Assembly: GCA_963669155.1 (NCBI GenBank)
Contig: OZ022594.1
Coordinates: 19,658,474 to 19,722,473, forward strand
Reading direction: 5' to 3'
Length of the DNA stretch: 64,000 nt
Origin: Arbacia lixula
Lineage: Eukaryota > Echinodermata > Echinoidea > Arbacioida > Arbaciidae
Below are positions 11,820 to 24,299 of the stretch, piece by piece. The translations under genes and the position numbers were made by a program. Position 1 is the first letter of the stretch. The number at the start of each line of letters is the position of its first letter. The notes below the pieces were generated by a model that searched no databases, had not been told where the DNA came from, and saw only the letters and a list, made by a program, of their open reading frames with translations.

Positions 11820-11990
11820 AGCAAATAATCAGCGTTGGTGAGGGTGATGGGACGAACTATCACTTCCGAGGCGATCTGGATGTAGCTATCTTTCCGAAGC
11901 GCAGCTGAGGAAAGATAGCGTATACATTCAGATCGCCGAGGAAGTGATAGCTCGTCTCATTGCTTGAAACCAAAAATTGATTATTTGCTT
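11820..11990. repeat. Inverted repeat, ~75-bp arms
   Basis: Left arm AAGCAAATAATC, ACGAACTATCACTTCC, GCGATCTGGATGTA, GCTATCTTTCC. The right arm mirrors it (GGAAAGATAGCG, ATTCAGATCGCC, GGAAGTGATAGCTCGT, GATTATTTGCTT). Related words (AAGTGATAG, GTGTAACG, TGGAATATAATTAT) continue to about 12430, so this may be one end of a larger unrecognised element of ~600 bp that contains the 12-bp array. Confidence 0.7.
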
Positions 11991-12095
11991 TATATTCCAC
12001 ATCTGAAACCAACTATCTATACCAAAAATGACAATTTGACGTAAAAAGGTAATGTTTACTTATCTCCATAACCCCGAGCCGCTGCCATGGGGAAC

Positions 12096-12199
12096 ACGCG
12101 TTAGGACGCGCATTAGGACGCGCATTAGGACGCGTATTAGGGCGCGTATTAGGACGCGCATTAGGACGCGCGTTAGGACGCGCGTTAGAACGCGTTAGA
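12096..12199 (+). repeat. 12-bp minisatellite, ACGCGCATTAGG unit
   Basis: Nine consecutive units. Seven are 12 bp with A/G and C/T variants (ACGCGCATTAGG, ACGCGTATTAGG, ACGCGCGTTAGG) and the two outermost are shorter. Very CpG-rich for this region (two or more CpG per unit). Diverged outlying copies (CGCATTAGGA) lie near 12260. Confidence 0.9.
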
Positions 12200-12659
12200 T
12201 GTCAAGTGATAGTCCGAGTGTAACGCACTTTTATTTCGCGCGTACTCAAAATATTAATCACGCATTAGGACTGTGAGGAGTGAAGAGATCAGCGAAACCA
12301 AAAAGTACTATCACCTAGAGTGTAACGAACTTTTATTCTCAGGTGATCTGATAGGAAAAACTACGCCTCATCACGTGATCAACTCTTGACCAATCATATA
12401 GCAACATTCTTAGTATGTGGAATATAATTATTTATACTTTTTGCATATTATCCTATTATTTGCGATTCAGTATCAATCACATATTCAGTCACCAATTTCT
12501 GAGGTTTCACTTGTGTGATGCATGTGGATGCATCGGTCCACCTTCTCCTTTGCTATGTTCCACATCAGTTGATCTATGTTGCATTTTGGCATAGTACAGC
12601 ATTTGTTTGTGTAATCTATGTTCATGTTACTAAAGTGTATGTATTATTGCGTTATTTGT

Positions 12660-12735
12660 ACACAGGGAGAACAGTGCCAAGCTCACTGATGGGGCTACCC
12701 TGTTTAAAAAAAGGCTTAATAAATAAATAAATGAA
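12660..12735 (+). repeat. Retroposon 3' tail (family G)
   Basis: GGGGCTACCCTGTTTAAAAA followed by a TAAATAAATAAATGAA tail. The GGCTACCCTGTT block recurs in reverse at 12885-12900 and 31738-31755, each next to A-rich sequence. This is the form of a LINE- or SINE-type 3' end; the clade is not determined. Confidence 0.6.
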
Positions 12736-12852
12736 ATAGCCCTCGGGCTTGGTGTTGATCATGAGTACCATGGCGGTTTAGTCTTTATTGCCAGACTAAG
12801 TTCTTTCTAGTCTTACCCCATAGCCTAGAACGTGGGCAAGCCTCAACGTGAG

Positions 12853-13060
12853 TTACTTATGTATTTACTCAGTTTTATTTCAACAGGGTAGCCCTGTCAG
12901 TTATCTAAAAAAAAAAAAAACACGCTATATCATTATGACTGTGGGTCCTGCACAATAAACAACACACTACATATAAACAAGATAAATACAAAACATGGTC
13001 ATCATACGTGCAAACAAGATGAATACAATAAGAATCAATCATAATATATAATGAGTTCAA
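12853..13060 (-). repeat. Retroposon fragment (family G), minus orientation
   Basis: Contains TTTCAACAGGGTAGCCCTGT (12877-12900 region), then GGGTCCTGCACAATAAACAA and GATAAATACAAA. These have close counterparts at 31730-31870 in the same order, so they are two copies of one retroposon 3' region. Confidence 0.6.
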
Positions 13061-13640
13061 TACGATTTGGCTCACTCATTGTGTTTCAATGAAACAACTT
13101 AAGCTGGGACGGAAATGGAAATATCAAAGAAGGGCACTGTCGTATGTCTGCAATCACCGTGATTAATACCATATCCTTTCATCGCATGTTCATTTTAGTA
13201 ATTTTGCCCAACTTCCAAAAAAATTGGTCTGTCAAAATGTAAATAAATACCATTTCATTTCATGCACCCTGCATCTTGTAAAAAAAAAATGTTATTTTTT
13301 AGTGTTGGAAGGCAAACCGGTCACTATCCTCATAACACGACGACAATTTTTTTTCTCTGTTATGCCTATTTCTGTCGGACAGAAAATCAATCGGATCGTA
13401 AGATATATTTTGTAGCGTAGGAGCCGATGTTGAGGTTAACGGTACACGCTCATAAAATTGCAGTCAGTTCCCTCGCTCGGTCGTATGCAGTAGTGGAATT
13501 ATGACACTCACGTACTCTGGTGAAATGAATTTAAATATCTCCCCTGACTGTCTCGACGCATGCTTCATATCCCCAACTGGTCTCATTAGGTAGATATTGG
13601 GGAAACCGGTTTAAGGATTGCTTTCTCCGAATTGATTCTG
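13061..13640. other. Spacer, no gene seen
   Basis: AT-rich, with T and A runs. The frame at 13224-13415 has no recognised domain. Confidence 0.45.
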
Positions 13641-13648
13641 GGCATGCT

Positions 13649-13689
<41 letters not shown>

Positions 13690-13851
13690 CTTCTCTTAAT
13701 CCCTCCCACTCCCTTTATTTCTCTTTCTACCTCGGCCTCTTTTTCTCTTCCCTGTAACTCTTTTTTTTTATGTTGACTTTTTTTTGCCCTATATCTCTGT
13801 CTTTCTCTTCTCATCTTCCTCTCTTGCCCCCACTATCTCTATTTTTCTCAT

Positions 13852-13885
<34 letters not shown>

Positions 13886-13954
13886 CATCCGTCTCCCTCC
13901 AATAGATTCATACTAGTTTCCCCTCCCTCCATCTCTCTTCCTACCGGAGTTCTC

Positions 13955-13992
<38 letters not shown>

Positions 13993-13995
13993 ACT
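13641..13995 (+). repeat. CT-rich simple-sequence block
   Basis: A C run (13649-13658) followed by (CT)n tracts at about 13659-13684, 13853-13882 and 13949-13992 in a pyrimidine-dominated stretch. Open frames here are Ser/Leu or Arg/Glu strings produced by the repeat, not genes. Confidence 0.9.
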
Positions 13996-15773
13996 TTTAC
14001 TCCACATACACTGTATCGTTTTGTTTTTCTATCCACAGTACGTACTCTTCTCTCGCTTTGCCTTTCTATTTTAGTAGATGCCATTTCGTTATGTCCCCTC
14101 CCCTTTTCAAATATTCCTGTCAATTTATTTCCTGTTCTGGATATTAACTGAATGGATAATAGCTTACATGCGTGACAATGATTGCCAATATTGATCGAGA
14201 CAATATGCGGGACGAACTCTCTACCGATGAGCCACATTGCTCTATTAAAAGCTTCCAAGCGTTGTACAGTCCGTTTCTTGTTTTCACCCCCGTTCGGATT
14301 CGCCCCCACGTGTTGCCCAGTCATTTAATCTGTGCGTGGCATGCAGGCAACCTGTCGCATTATGTCTTTAAGATGGTCTCTTTATAAATAACAAACGAAC
14401 TCACTTTTTCGATCTAACAAATAACTGCGGTTGACTGTTTGATGAATATTACAACATAATCGTTAGTTTTTTTTATCCGATTTAATGTAACGGAAAGATA
14501 AAATACATGTCTACCTTTTATTTTGATCCTTAGTTTGTATTGTAATGCAACCTCACAATTGAGAACAATTAACAAATTAAAACCGCAAACTGTTCCCGAG
14601 TGCCTTTCCTGGATTTTCGTGGAATCATGTACGGGTCTTTTTTCAGTCATTTATCATCAGCTCCAATCGAAACATTATAAAAAGGAAAAATAAAAAGGTT
14701 GTATGTGCGCAATAAATTTTGCAGTTTACACCATTGCGATGATTACACATTTGAATGCCATAGTGCTTAACCATTTCTGCACCAGATAAGACTTCTTCTC
14801 TATTCCATCTATGTAACCATGGTAACTGTGTGTCGAGATGCGCCGATGACACATGTAGAGTGTAAAGCCTGAACTTAAATAATAGCGGAAGTAATGTTTT
14901 TGAATTACACGAGATCATATTTCAATTGCATTAATACGCCATATTACCCAATACTAAGACAGTCAATTTTGTTTGAAACAGAACAATGAGGGAGAAACAA
15001 AGTATACCAGATCAGTTCATATTCACTACAAACGTGGCAGGGGAAAGTTAGAATTGCCACAAAAAAGCAACATCGCGGAAACACTGAAATGGACCCAGGG
15101 ATAACCAGAATCAATAACCACGCTTCTCCTAACATATTCCATGATTTCCGGTTGTTTACATGATACTACGTCCGTGTTTCCGAACTCGATAGACAACCAA
15201 CAATCAGTAGACGACATAAAGAAGGCAACGACGCCCCGAGGAATGAAAATAAGGATCATATCCGTATGAGACTGGGGAGTTATAGCAGCGTGAAAAACTC
15301 CTTTTTCGGAGTATTTCTCCAGCGGAATCACGTCTTGCTGATAGCGGTTCTCTATCGATTTGTTGTTGACGTACGTGGAAGCCATTTACTAGCCAGACCC
15401 TGTCCTCAAAGGCTGCCCTCCGCAGAGGGGACGGGGTACAGACATGTCGATTGACGATACATAGATGGGATGAGGAGAGGAGGGGGAGGGGTAACCGCGC
15501 ACCCCCCCCCCCCTGTACTGTCCAAACGAAATCGCCTCCTGTGAGTATTCCAAACGATGTGAGTATCAAACTTAAGGAAGTCTCAGCCGAAGCCCTCTCG
15601 TTCGTAAACGAAACAAAAGGCAATTTTAAACGACAAATTGGTAGTGCAAACAGCTACCATGCACATTATAACGTCCAAGTTCAGAGCCCACTTACCCATA
15701 GTTAGAAAGTTAAATGATCTTATAGAATGAGGGAAACATAAGTTGAAGGGCTAAGCACCCCACTACTACAACA
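13996..15773. other. Spacer, no gene supported
   Basis: No recognised repeat except an X-box match at 14813 and a C run near 15504-15513. The minus-strand frames at 15026-15385 (119 codons) and 15204-15623 overlap in different frames and show no domain, so neither is called. Confidence 0.4.
14813..14826 (+). promoter_or_regulatory. RFX-type X-box match, site 2
   Basis: GTAACCATGGTAAC, identical to sites at 11562, 44033 and 57646, with unrelated flanking sequence. No gene is recognised next to it. Confidence 0.35.
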
Positions 15774-15923
15774 GGGCCCTGTTGCATAAAAGTTACCATT
15801 GATGGTATCTTTGCTACCAATAGCCACTTCTCTGGAAACCTTGAATATGATAGGTTCCAACAATGTTACCATAGTAGTTACGACAGAGTTACCATAATTG
15901 GTAAGTTTTATGCAACGGGACCC
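15774..15923 (-). mobile_element. GGGCCC-ended MITE (family E), 150 bp
   Basis: Ends GGGCCCTGTTGCATAAAAGT and ATGCAACGGGACCC, followed inward by mirrored TTACCATTGATGGTA and ACCATAATTGGTAA. Internal order is opposite to the copies at 28359, 33929 and 35317, so it is inserted in reverse. Non-coding. Confidence 0.9.
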
Positions 15924-16573
15924 TGAAGATGTGATGGACTTTCTCAATTGTTGGTTTTCTGTCGGTAAATTACAACGACTCCTCGCTGCACATGCTGAGT
16001 GAAAAGGCAATTGCTACATTCAGAAGTCATCGGTGACCCTCTGATCCTTCTTGTATTTATACTGCTTCGTAGATTTTTTGTTTTTGTTTTTGTATATCCT
16101 TCTTTACTTTTTAAAAACATTGTAAAAGTTGTAAATGGAATTTATAATTGTAAATGTATATGTTATATTTTGTTATTAATGAATTGGGAATTTAGTACTG
16201 CTTTAAAAAAATCTTTATAGAGACAAAATCTACATCCCTACATTATCATAACTTAACAACCTGACGATTTAATTATACACAAAGACCTTTGTGAATGCAT
16301 CACACACACAGCATACACACAATATACACAGCCTAATGAGACATCGATGAAAAAAATGATTTAACAAAGAGGTATAAACAGAAGATGTCGACAAAAGACT
16401 CGTCCTCATAGACATCCAAACTCTTCTAATTAGTGACTCGTTGCATTAAGTGTCATCAGCTGCGGCTACACCCGCATCATAGACCCTAGTAACAAAATGG
16501 ACGATGAACAGCTGAGCTTTAATTATTTCAATTATGGAAAGTCGTTGCTGGTGCCTGTCTAACGTATATTATA
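15924..16573. other. Spacer, no gene seen
   Basis: T-rich then AT-rich DNA, with short CACACA stretches near 16300-16330. Nothing else recognised. Confidence 0.45.
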
Positions 16574-17282
16574 CCAGGGATGTGTTAGGAAGGAGGGACA
16601 ACTCAACCATAATATATTCAAACATCTGTATGGATACTAAAGCGTGCTAATGAATGTCAAAAGCATTCCACAATCACTGCAATGCTTTGAAGTCCCATGC
16701 GCGGCACCGTCATTTTGCTATCGTCAACTTGGAAAGCAGTATCTTTAATTGCCTGTTTTGTTTCTCGAAGCTGTGTTTCTTATCACATTTTTTTGTAATT
16801 TTCAAGAAAGTTAAGGGGCAACATTCGTTTTTCTTCTAAATAATTGTTGAATGATGCACAAACGGAGATATAAGATAATATTCTTACTTGCATAATTAAC
16901 AAATTTCTTCACTTTCCGGAGATTTCCGGAAATGTCGGATTCAATCATTATCAAAATCATATATTAAGCTGCTTATTTTCATTAACAGAGTTTGCGTGAA
17001 TTTGCGTGCAAATGAGATATTTTACTTTAAAAAACTGTTTATTTTTGTTCGCTGATATCGCTTTTCCTCACAAAAGTATTGATGCAATCCAACAGAAGTG
17101 GACAAGCGAAATAAGACTCTACATTTCTTTTGTTCTCTCTGAGAAACCGTTGCTACGCAATCGTGCTCGTTATTGTTAAAACACGTGAAAAGCACATGCT
17201 GAGACCACGCAATTTTTCGGCGGTGCCACGCATGGGCTCAAAGAAAGAATGTTGTTTCATATCCTTCCATAACATATCCCTG
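16574..17282 (-). mobile_element. CCAGGGAT-ended element (family F), complete, ~710 bp
   Basis: Termini CCAGGGATGTGTTAGGAAGG and CCTTCCATAACATATCCCTG are imperfect inverted repeats. The right 430 bp match 11133-11560 in inverted orientation. The left 270 bp have no match in copy 1. No long open frame, so non-autonomous. Together with copy 1 it forms an inverted pair with ~5.3 kb between the matched arms. Confidence 0.85.
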
Positions 17283-17990
17283 ATTATACATAACTTTTGA
17301 TGTACGCGTCAGCAGTTTCGATTGTTGCCAACACTTATCTCCCTGCTTATATGTCACTTTTACATTACCCATAATCTGTCCAGCATAAATCAAAACTGTT
17401 GATTGTAATATCATATTCTTATGATATTCTAAATGCAAAAAAAATCATCATAAAAACACACAAATAAATAAATCAATTAATTAAAAATAATAATAAAAAT
17501 TTGTTTTTCCCATTCTCATCATCTGTTTTTTTTTTATCAGAAATGAAATTGGTGGTGGTAACAGAATATTCTCAATTGACGGAAGCGGTTGATATCAATA
17601 CTAGAGGGGTCGTGAGATATCTACCAAGCTCTTAGCATTGTTGGTTTTTTCATCAAACCACATTAGTGTCACTTTTTAACTTTGCTTTCAAGTGTCAATA
17701 GTAATCCAGAAACCACTGAAATGGCCACGCCAATTTATCGATATCAGGTCAACAATTTCAATCATAAACGATTCTACATGCTGATCGTATCGGTCTGCTG
17801 ATTTTGTAACAATAATAATTCTGGACTGCTGCTTGATGAACGCTTTTGATAAAAACACGGAGATATTGTTGTTTGTACACGATATGACTAAGAAAAATTA
17901 TTAACGAAAAGAGATACAATATAGGTTCAAAGAGTCTCTCGTTTTTGTAGTGATGTTCAAAAACCAGACAGTGAGACAGGGAGAGATAGA
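17283..17990. other. AT-rich spacer
   Basis: Includes an AAT/TAAA-rich stretch around 17455-17505. No gene seen. Confidence 0.5.
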
Positions 17991-18375
17991 GGGGGGGGGG
18001 GGGGGGGCGAAACATATAGCACTGATAGAGGAGAGATCTATGTCCTATTGATGAAAAGAACTGATGATGAGATGCAGAATCATTCATATTGCACAAAGGT
18101 GATGTAAGTGATCAAAAAGTCCGATACACTAAATTTTAAAAGAGTATCTCGCTTCGGATGTGACACTCAAATACCGCGGAAAGAGGAGGGAGATAGAGAA
18201 AAAGAGAGAGAGGGGAGAGAGAGAGAGAGAGGGAGAGAGAGGGAGAGAGAGATGGAGAGAGGGGGAGAGAGAGAGAGAGAGAGAGAGATGAAGACTGAGG
18301 GAGAGGTGGAGGTAGAGAGCGAAAGAGATATACAGAGAAAAAGATACAGAGAGAGAGAGGGAGAGAGAGGAGGGG
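17991..18375 (+). repeat. G tract and long GA-rich purine tract
   Basis: A ~16-bp G run at about 17992-18007, then (GA)n-dominated purine DNA at 18180-18375 with few interruptions. The apparent Arg/Glu-rich and Ser/Leu-rich frames are products of the repeat. Confidence 0.9.
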
Positions 18376-21178
18376 GCAAAGATTGAGCACTGGTACAGAG
18401 GGGACCTCTTTTCTGTTTATAAAAATAATTCAGAATAAATTAGGTCAAAGAGAGAAATCCTCAATTTTACAAAATCTAAGGTGTTACAACCAATATTCTA
18501 CACGGTGATGTAAAACAAAAACACGGATACATTAATTATTATTTCATGTATTAGACCAAAATTAAGTTAATGCATGTCGAAATGGTAAATCAACTCAACA
18601 TGTGTTACTGTTGCAAATGTATACACATCACACATGACACAGAACAGTATTCCATGTAACACTGGAAGGGTCATGCAAACGTTTCGAGTCATACACATTA
18701 CTGGTCGATTTAATCAATGACATGTATCTTCCTGGTGAAAATAATGTCATAAATTAGTTAACGGTGCATAAAACGTGTTGACTTCATGCATGTACTTCTA
18801 CGGGGCCCCGCGTTAATGTAACACGGAAACAGTCTGCAGTTACAAATATGATTTATGTGTTCTCCCAGCTGGTCACATGCTACATGAGGAAACGTTAAAA
18901 CGCCCCGTGCCCAAACCAAGTACAACTCCATGGCATTTGCGTGTATCACTCGTGCAAAAAAAATGCATGGTTAGCGCATAGAGAAATAGCTGTTTTACCG
19001 GGCTGAAGAACCGTGCGAACGGACCGAGCGGCAACCCGAGCAAGTGGGAACGCACCGTCTGTATACAACTGATTATCATGCTTACCGTGTTCACTTCTGC
19101 AGGTTTACGACCGAACTTAAAGTGGAATAGTCCTCACTTGATTCTACCAATAACCTTGTTATCCACTGAACGTGACAGAGCGCTCGTACTCCCCACTGTA
19201 TTACCACTAGCTTGTCATCCTCCATAAAACTCAGCCTACCCTATTCACAAAAGTGGAAGTAAAGTTTTAAAAGCCCATGCCACACCATACGTTCGCGACA
19301 AGACAAGACGCGAATGTTGCAGGGGAAACCAACGCGACTTATGGGCGACTGGACTATGTATATACATGCAGTTGACAATGGTACGTCAGATGGCAACGTG
19401 CCTAGCAAGCATCCCGATAGAGTGTGTGCTAGGCATTTCGGCGATATCGACAGACTTAAACGTCATACGCCGTTGGGGGGCACTGTGACATGGTCTCAAT
19501 TGACCATAGATAATACAAATCAGACTTATTTGTTGCAAACAGATACATCGCTCGCTCACTAGAGCATGTCTGACTACAAAAGAAGAAGAAGCATCAAAAG
19601 TATCCTGGTATCATTCATCATGATACGCCAATTTACCTTCGTCAATTCTTCATTCAGAAAATGCATTGGCGTGACTGGGTTGTTTGGGAATGGTTAGTTT
19701 CCATTTGCAGTAGAGGAGCTACGTGTTGTAACTGTATGTGCAATCATGCCAGCTACATTAACAAAGCTAAGCTCTAAAAACCTCCCTAATAATCTGTCAA
19801 TAAATGATACAGTCAAAACATAAGACACTCCTCATAGGATTATGCACTTATGCACAATTAGAGGTCTTTGATATTACAATGGAATGCTTTTGTATTTGAG
19901 ATTGTTGACACTATCTGAAGATGACTTAGTGTGCCATTTCCGTTGCTAGATTTCTAGCATAATTTCTAGATTTCCGTTGCATGTCCTTAATTCGATGTGT
20001 TATATAGGTACGCATTAGTGCGTATTTATGACCTCTATCAGTGAGTTGGCACAAATAATAATAACAACTTCAGCCTTTCCTGTATTTATATACTTCATTC
20101 ACAGCGCCAGTAGCCTAGCTTTCAGGCGCTGTTAGGCATTTCTAGTTTGATATGATAAATAAAGCGGTCTGGTTGCAGCAGACTGATCGTTCTCAATTTC
20201 CTCTCCGACTTGTCGCGAATAAAAGAGTGAAATGATAGAGTTACTAGTCTCTACAGTATTAGTCTCTATTTTATTTTCCAATTTGGATAAGAAATATTCA
20301 AAAGCCTGGAAACCAGACTACAATCTAATCTAGTCATTACATTGTTGACAACAACATGCTTAGTGATTAGATTATGAAGCTTAATGCAATATATCATTGT
20401 AAACTCCAAATTTAATTTTCTCTTGTAATATTACAGGACTGTTAAGTTTCATATTTCACGAACTGGACCCGAAGGTGCATGCATAATCGTTGTGCACAAT
20501 TTTGGAGTGAATGCAAAAGAGGGAAAAACGTTTTCAAAGCTACATGTTCGTTCACATAGTCGTTTGCCACCCCTTGGCGCCATCGCTTGCCATCCGTTGA
20601 TCATATTTAGGTCTCAATATGATATGAGACAAAACCGCTCAGCGCTCACTGCCTGCTCTATAAGATTGCTGCAAGCATACTATTCAAGCTCATTACTTTG
20701 ACGAGATATTCCATAACATAACGATATCATTGTGGCGTCTCTTTCTCTGATATCCAGGTCAAAAACCAGGTATAATTAAACGCGTATAAACTTCGCAGAT
20801 GAAAAAAAAAAACCGTAGATAATAGTCAACAGCATTCCGAAGCTAAATTCACCGAACTTATCACATTCTGAATTACGGAACGGATGGAGACATACTGGCA
20901 ATGAGAGTTGATCAAATCTTGCTGGTTATTCAGCACACAGGCATGACCTGTAGAGTTTATTATCTCAAATCCACAGGTATTAGATAGCGCTTGGAGTTTT
21001 ATGTCAGATTTGTGCTGTGGATCTCTCGTAATGCCGGACCTAGCAATGGTTGTCATGGTTGTCTTTGAGCGGACTGCGGGATAACTTCTCCCGGGCTTCT
21101 GCGAGGGCCAAACCTAAATCCGCCCCGTCTCTTGTCTCAGCGTTTGAGCGCCCCCTCACCCCACCCCGTCTCACTTTA
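18376..21178. other. Long spacer without a supported gene
   Basis: 2.8 kb of mixed DNA with no recognised element family. A small hairpin with arms ACAGCGCC and GGCGCTGT lies at 20101-20132. All open frames are under 90 codons and lack motifs. Short exons of an intron-rich gene cannot be excluded by eye. Confidence 0.4.
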
Positions 21179-21260
21179 TCACCCCTCCCCCCTCCCCACA
21201 CACACACGCACACTCTCTCTCTCTCCGCCTCTACCTTTCTCCCTCTCTCCCTAGTCCAGA
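21179..21260 (+). repeat. C/T-rich tract with short CA run
   Basis: CCCCTCCCC, CACACACACACG and CTCTCTCTCTC runs in series. Confidence 0.8.
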
Positions 21261-21387
21261 TACTGGCCGTATTTCATCGTCTGCTTATTCTCCCACACAC
21301 ATTACGCCACTGATTCACAATGGTAAGGCATTAAAAAACCCATCTCTTTTGTAGTACGTAGTTTCAGATTATGTAATTCTATTTAGT

Positions 21388-21450
21388 TCATTGTAAGCGC
21401 TTTGGGCCTTATGGGGAAAAGCGCAGTATAAGTAATAAGTAATAATAATG
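21388..21450 (+). repeat. Retroposon 3' tail
   Basis: TTGTAAGCGCTTTGGGCCTT, then GGGGAAAAGCGCAGTATAAG, then a TAAGTAATAATAAT tail. The paired AAGCGCTTTGGG/AAAGCGC block with a short A/T-rich tail is a common 3' end of LINE/SINE elements in marine invertebrates and fish. Confidence 0.65.
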
Positions 21451-21599
21451 GTACGCACACCGCGCCAGACCACTGATTGTGCGACTCCACGAATCTGTCC
21501 GCGCGAAAAAAAATCCGTCCAGACTGTATTTCAGGGTGAATTTTTTTGTATGTGATGCGCCACCAACGTTCGTTGTCGGCGGATTGCTAAATACAGTCC

Positions 21600-21966
21600 A
21601 GGGGTGGACTACTCTCTCCCCAGCTCACCCCCTCCCCATCTCCCTCTTTCTCGTTACACCCCCCCCCCCCCCCTCTCCCCCACCCTCGTTCTCTATTTCT
21701 CTCTCTCTCTCTAATATTCTCTCCCCCCTCTCTCTCGCTCTATAACTCTATCTCTCCCCCCCCTCCCCCCTCTACCCAACCTCTACCCCCTCTACCCCCC
21801 TTCTACCCCTCTCTCACCCCCCTCTACCCTCCCCCCCCCCTCTACCCCTCTCTCTCCCCCATTTGTATGCTTTCATGTCTCCTCTCCATGCCATCCCTTC
21901 ACCTATACCTCCTCTTTCCTCTTTCTCTCGCTCATACTCACATGCATACATATATCTATATCTTCA

Positions 21967-22036
<70 letters not shown>
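21600..22036 (+). repeat. Pyrimidine tract ending in a long (CT)n
   Basis: C runs near 21659-21673, a ~130-bp CCCCTCTACC-type series, and a nearly pure (CT)n of ~65 bp at about 21968-22036. Frames across it are artefacts. Confidence 0.9.
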
Positions 22037-22038
<2 letters not shown>

Positions 22039-24299
22039 ATTCACGCATAATCTAGAGCGATGCCTACCGGCTGCATGTATTGTTTTGCAGAAATATTGAC
22101 ATGATGGTTATGTGTATCTTAATCAAACGAGTTGTTTTCCCAGAAACATGCCTAGAATTTCTTTTCACACATGAAATCACCCCAGAAAGCCCTTTCACAA
22201 AAAATCATGAACAGTAATGTTTATGTATATGTTTGCGCACCATATCTGTCGATATGTCGGGTTTTCTATATTATTTTCTATATTCATCTCTTTCTCACTG
22301 TCGATATATCTTCTCCTCTGCTGCTAGCTCATCATTTCGTTCAATACCTCAGTATAATTACGACCAGAATGTGATAGAATCAGTTGTAATGCAATGTTGG
22401 TAATGTTTTCACATGCATGGTGATTTTGCGTTATTCAACATTCGGACAATACTGATGAATCGAATACAAACGATAACAACAACAATTATAATAATTTTCG
22501 TTACTGTTGTTACTATCGTTTGTGTTCTAATACAAAATGATTGAATGTATGTTAAAGTTATCAATAATGATATACAATGAACTACAACATGAATGATACG
22601 AATAGAAATACTGGCAATAACCATGTCTTATTTGTCGAGGGTATGTATATTCGTATGTTTATCATGATTATTAACAATACTCAAGTCTCTATACGCATTT
22701 AGTGGATGCGTTACCAGATGTCATTCTTTTAGAATAAAGAAGCTCAGTCCAATTTAATCTATCTGTCTAATGGGAGCAGAGCAAACAGCGTCATACTCGG
22801 TTAGATTACAGGTGAACGTCGTAGTTTCAAACATGTACCCTCCAGTTCAAGTGCCGAATAGACCGGACCACTAGGCCTATCCCACACCATCGCCCCATCC
22901 CAGTTACCATGGTGACATCCTTGTGATTACATCACCTCTACTAAGATATTACAGTCGACCACCTTACTGACATGTGCTCTTAGACGTGCCGGAGAAACAA
23001 ACAGCAACTTTAACAAATCCCACGACTTATGGCGAGAGGAAAAAAAATGAGAGCGAAAACAGAATTTGTGAAAAATGAAGAAAAAAAAAAACTTAGATCA
23101 CTACAGGATTTCAAAAATATTAACAGAAAAAAAGAGGAAAAGGAAGACAGCGCAGGCAAAGTAATAAATCTGATGTAAAATTGAAATATGATATGGAAAA
23201 ACATGAAGAGAGAACCCTAGGAACAAAACACACGAAGCCCTTAAGCCTTCCAGAAGTGTAAGCCATACTCGCCTAGGAATCTGTCGGATCTCCAGAAAGA
23301 TTCGCCAAATTGAAAACGCGCGTCATTCATGTCATTAGAAATGTAATACATCGCACTATCGAATGACAACGCGAGAAAGTGATCCCCCTTCTCAAAGACT
23401 GGAGACGGACGAATTGCACAATGTGTTGACTATGACCAGACGGCTGATTCTCGGTCTGATCGATGTGACAAGATGGAGGCCTTCTTCATCGTCTTTATCT
23501 TCCAGACTGTTTCCTTTCCATATTCTCTCGGGACATTTTCGAAAGGGAGCCGTATATGATTATTAATTTGTAACCTACCACCACCTCGCTGGTCTCCTTC
23601 CCGATGTCTGTACCCTATGTAGTAAGAAAGGGCGTGGTTCAACAAACGATAACCAATGAAAACCAAGTTTAGTCGATCGTGTGGCTGAAAGTTCGCTGAT
23701 TCCCAACTAGGTTTCCATTCATACCGTCTTCTACAACACTTAGTCATGTTAGTGTACAGCGGACTACTGCGTGCAACTTCTGTCTTATGATGGGTGGGTA
23801 GTTCACCCTGAGAAAAAGTTCCTTTCAGAAGTATGTGATGAGCAAATCGAAGAAAGTCTGAGCAATAATCGAACAAGTAGTAGGTACATGGCTCCTGAGC
23901 CATACAAATCATAGAGTAGAATTATAGTGAAACGAAAAGTGCATTACATAACGCTCTAAATCAAGGGGAGGTTTACGTGATTTAGTGAACATACGGTTAA
24001 AGCATACGTATTTTATCATCACCATGATTATTTTCTGCAAACAATACATCTTTTTTTGCCATGAACTCCATACATGCCGAAAGGAAACAAATGCAACGTT
24101 TCCGCTAATAAATCATTCAAGTAAACAGTGTAGATACCAACAAAAAAATTGATTGCAATATTCTTTCTTCTCCAACAATTGATACACAAGTAACGGTCTC
24201 GTATCAAACTGTCCGACATATTATCGCTTTTCACCTCACCCTCCTTGTTTCTTCTTCGACTTCTCATTCATATTCGTCTCATCTTCGCATTTGTCTTCG
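22037..24299. other. Long spacer without a supported gene
   Basis: AT-rich with purine-rich patches (about 23035-23220). The minus-strand frame at 23430-23912 (160 codons) has no domain, signal peptide or membrane pattern and is not called. Confidence 0.4.

Noticed and set aside
12096..12199. Interstitial telomere repeat, because of TTAGG words
   Set aside because: The true unit is the 12-mer ACGCGCATTAGG, not TTAGGG or TTAGG in tandem.
15026..15623. Two overlapping minus-strand frames (119 and 139 codons)
   Set aside because: They use different phases of the same DNA and neither has a motif. One spans a C/G run.
23430..23912. 160-codon minus-strand frame as a gene
   Set aside because: No domain, no membrane or signal pattern, no splice context, and composition like surrounding non-coding DNA.
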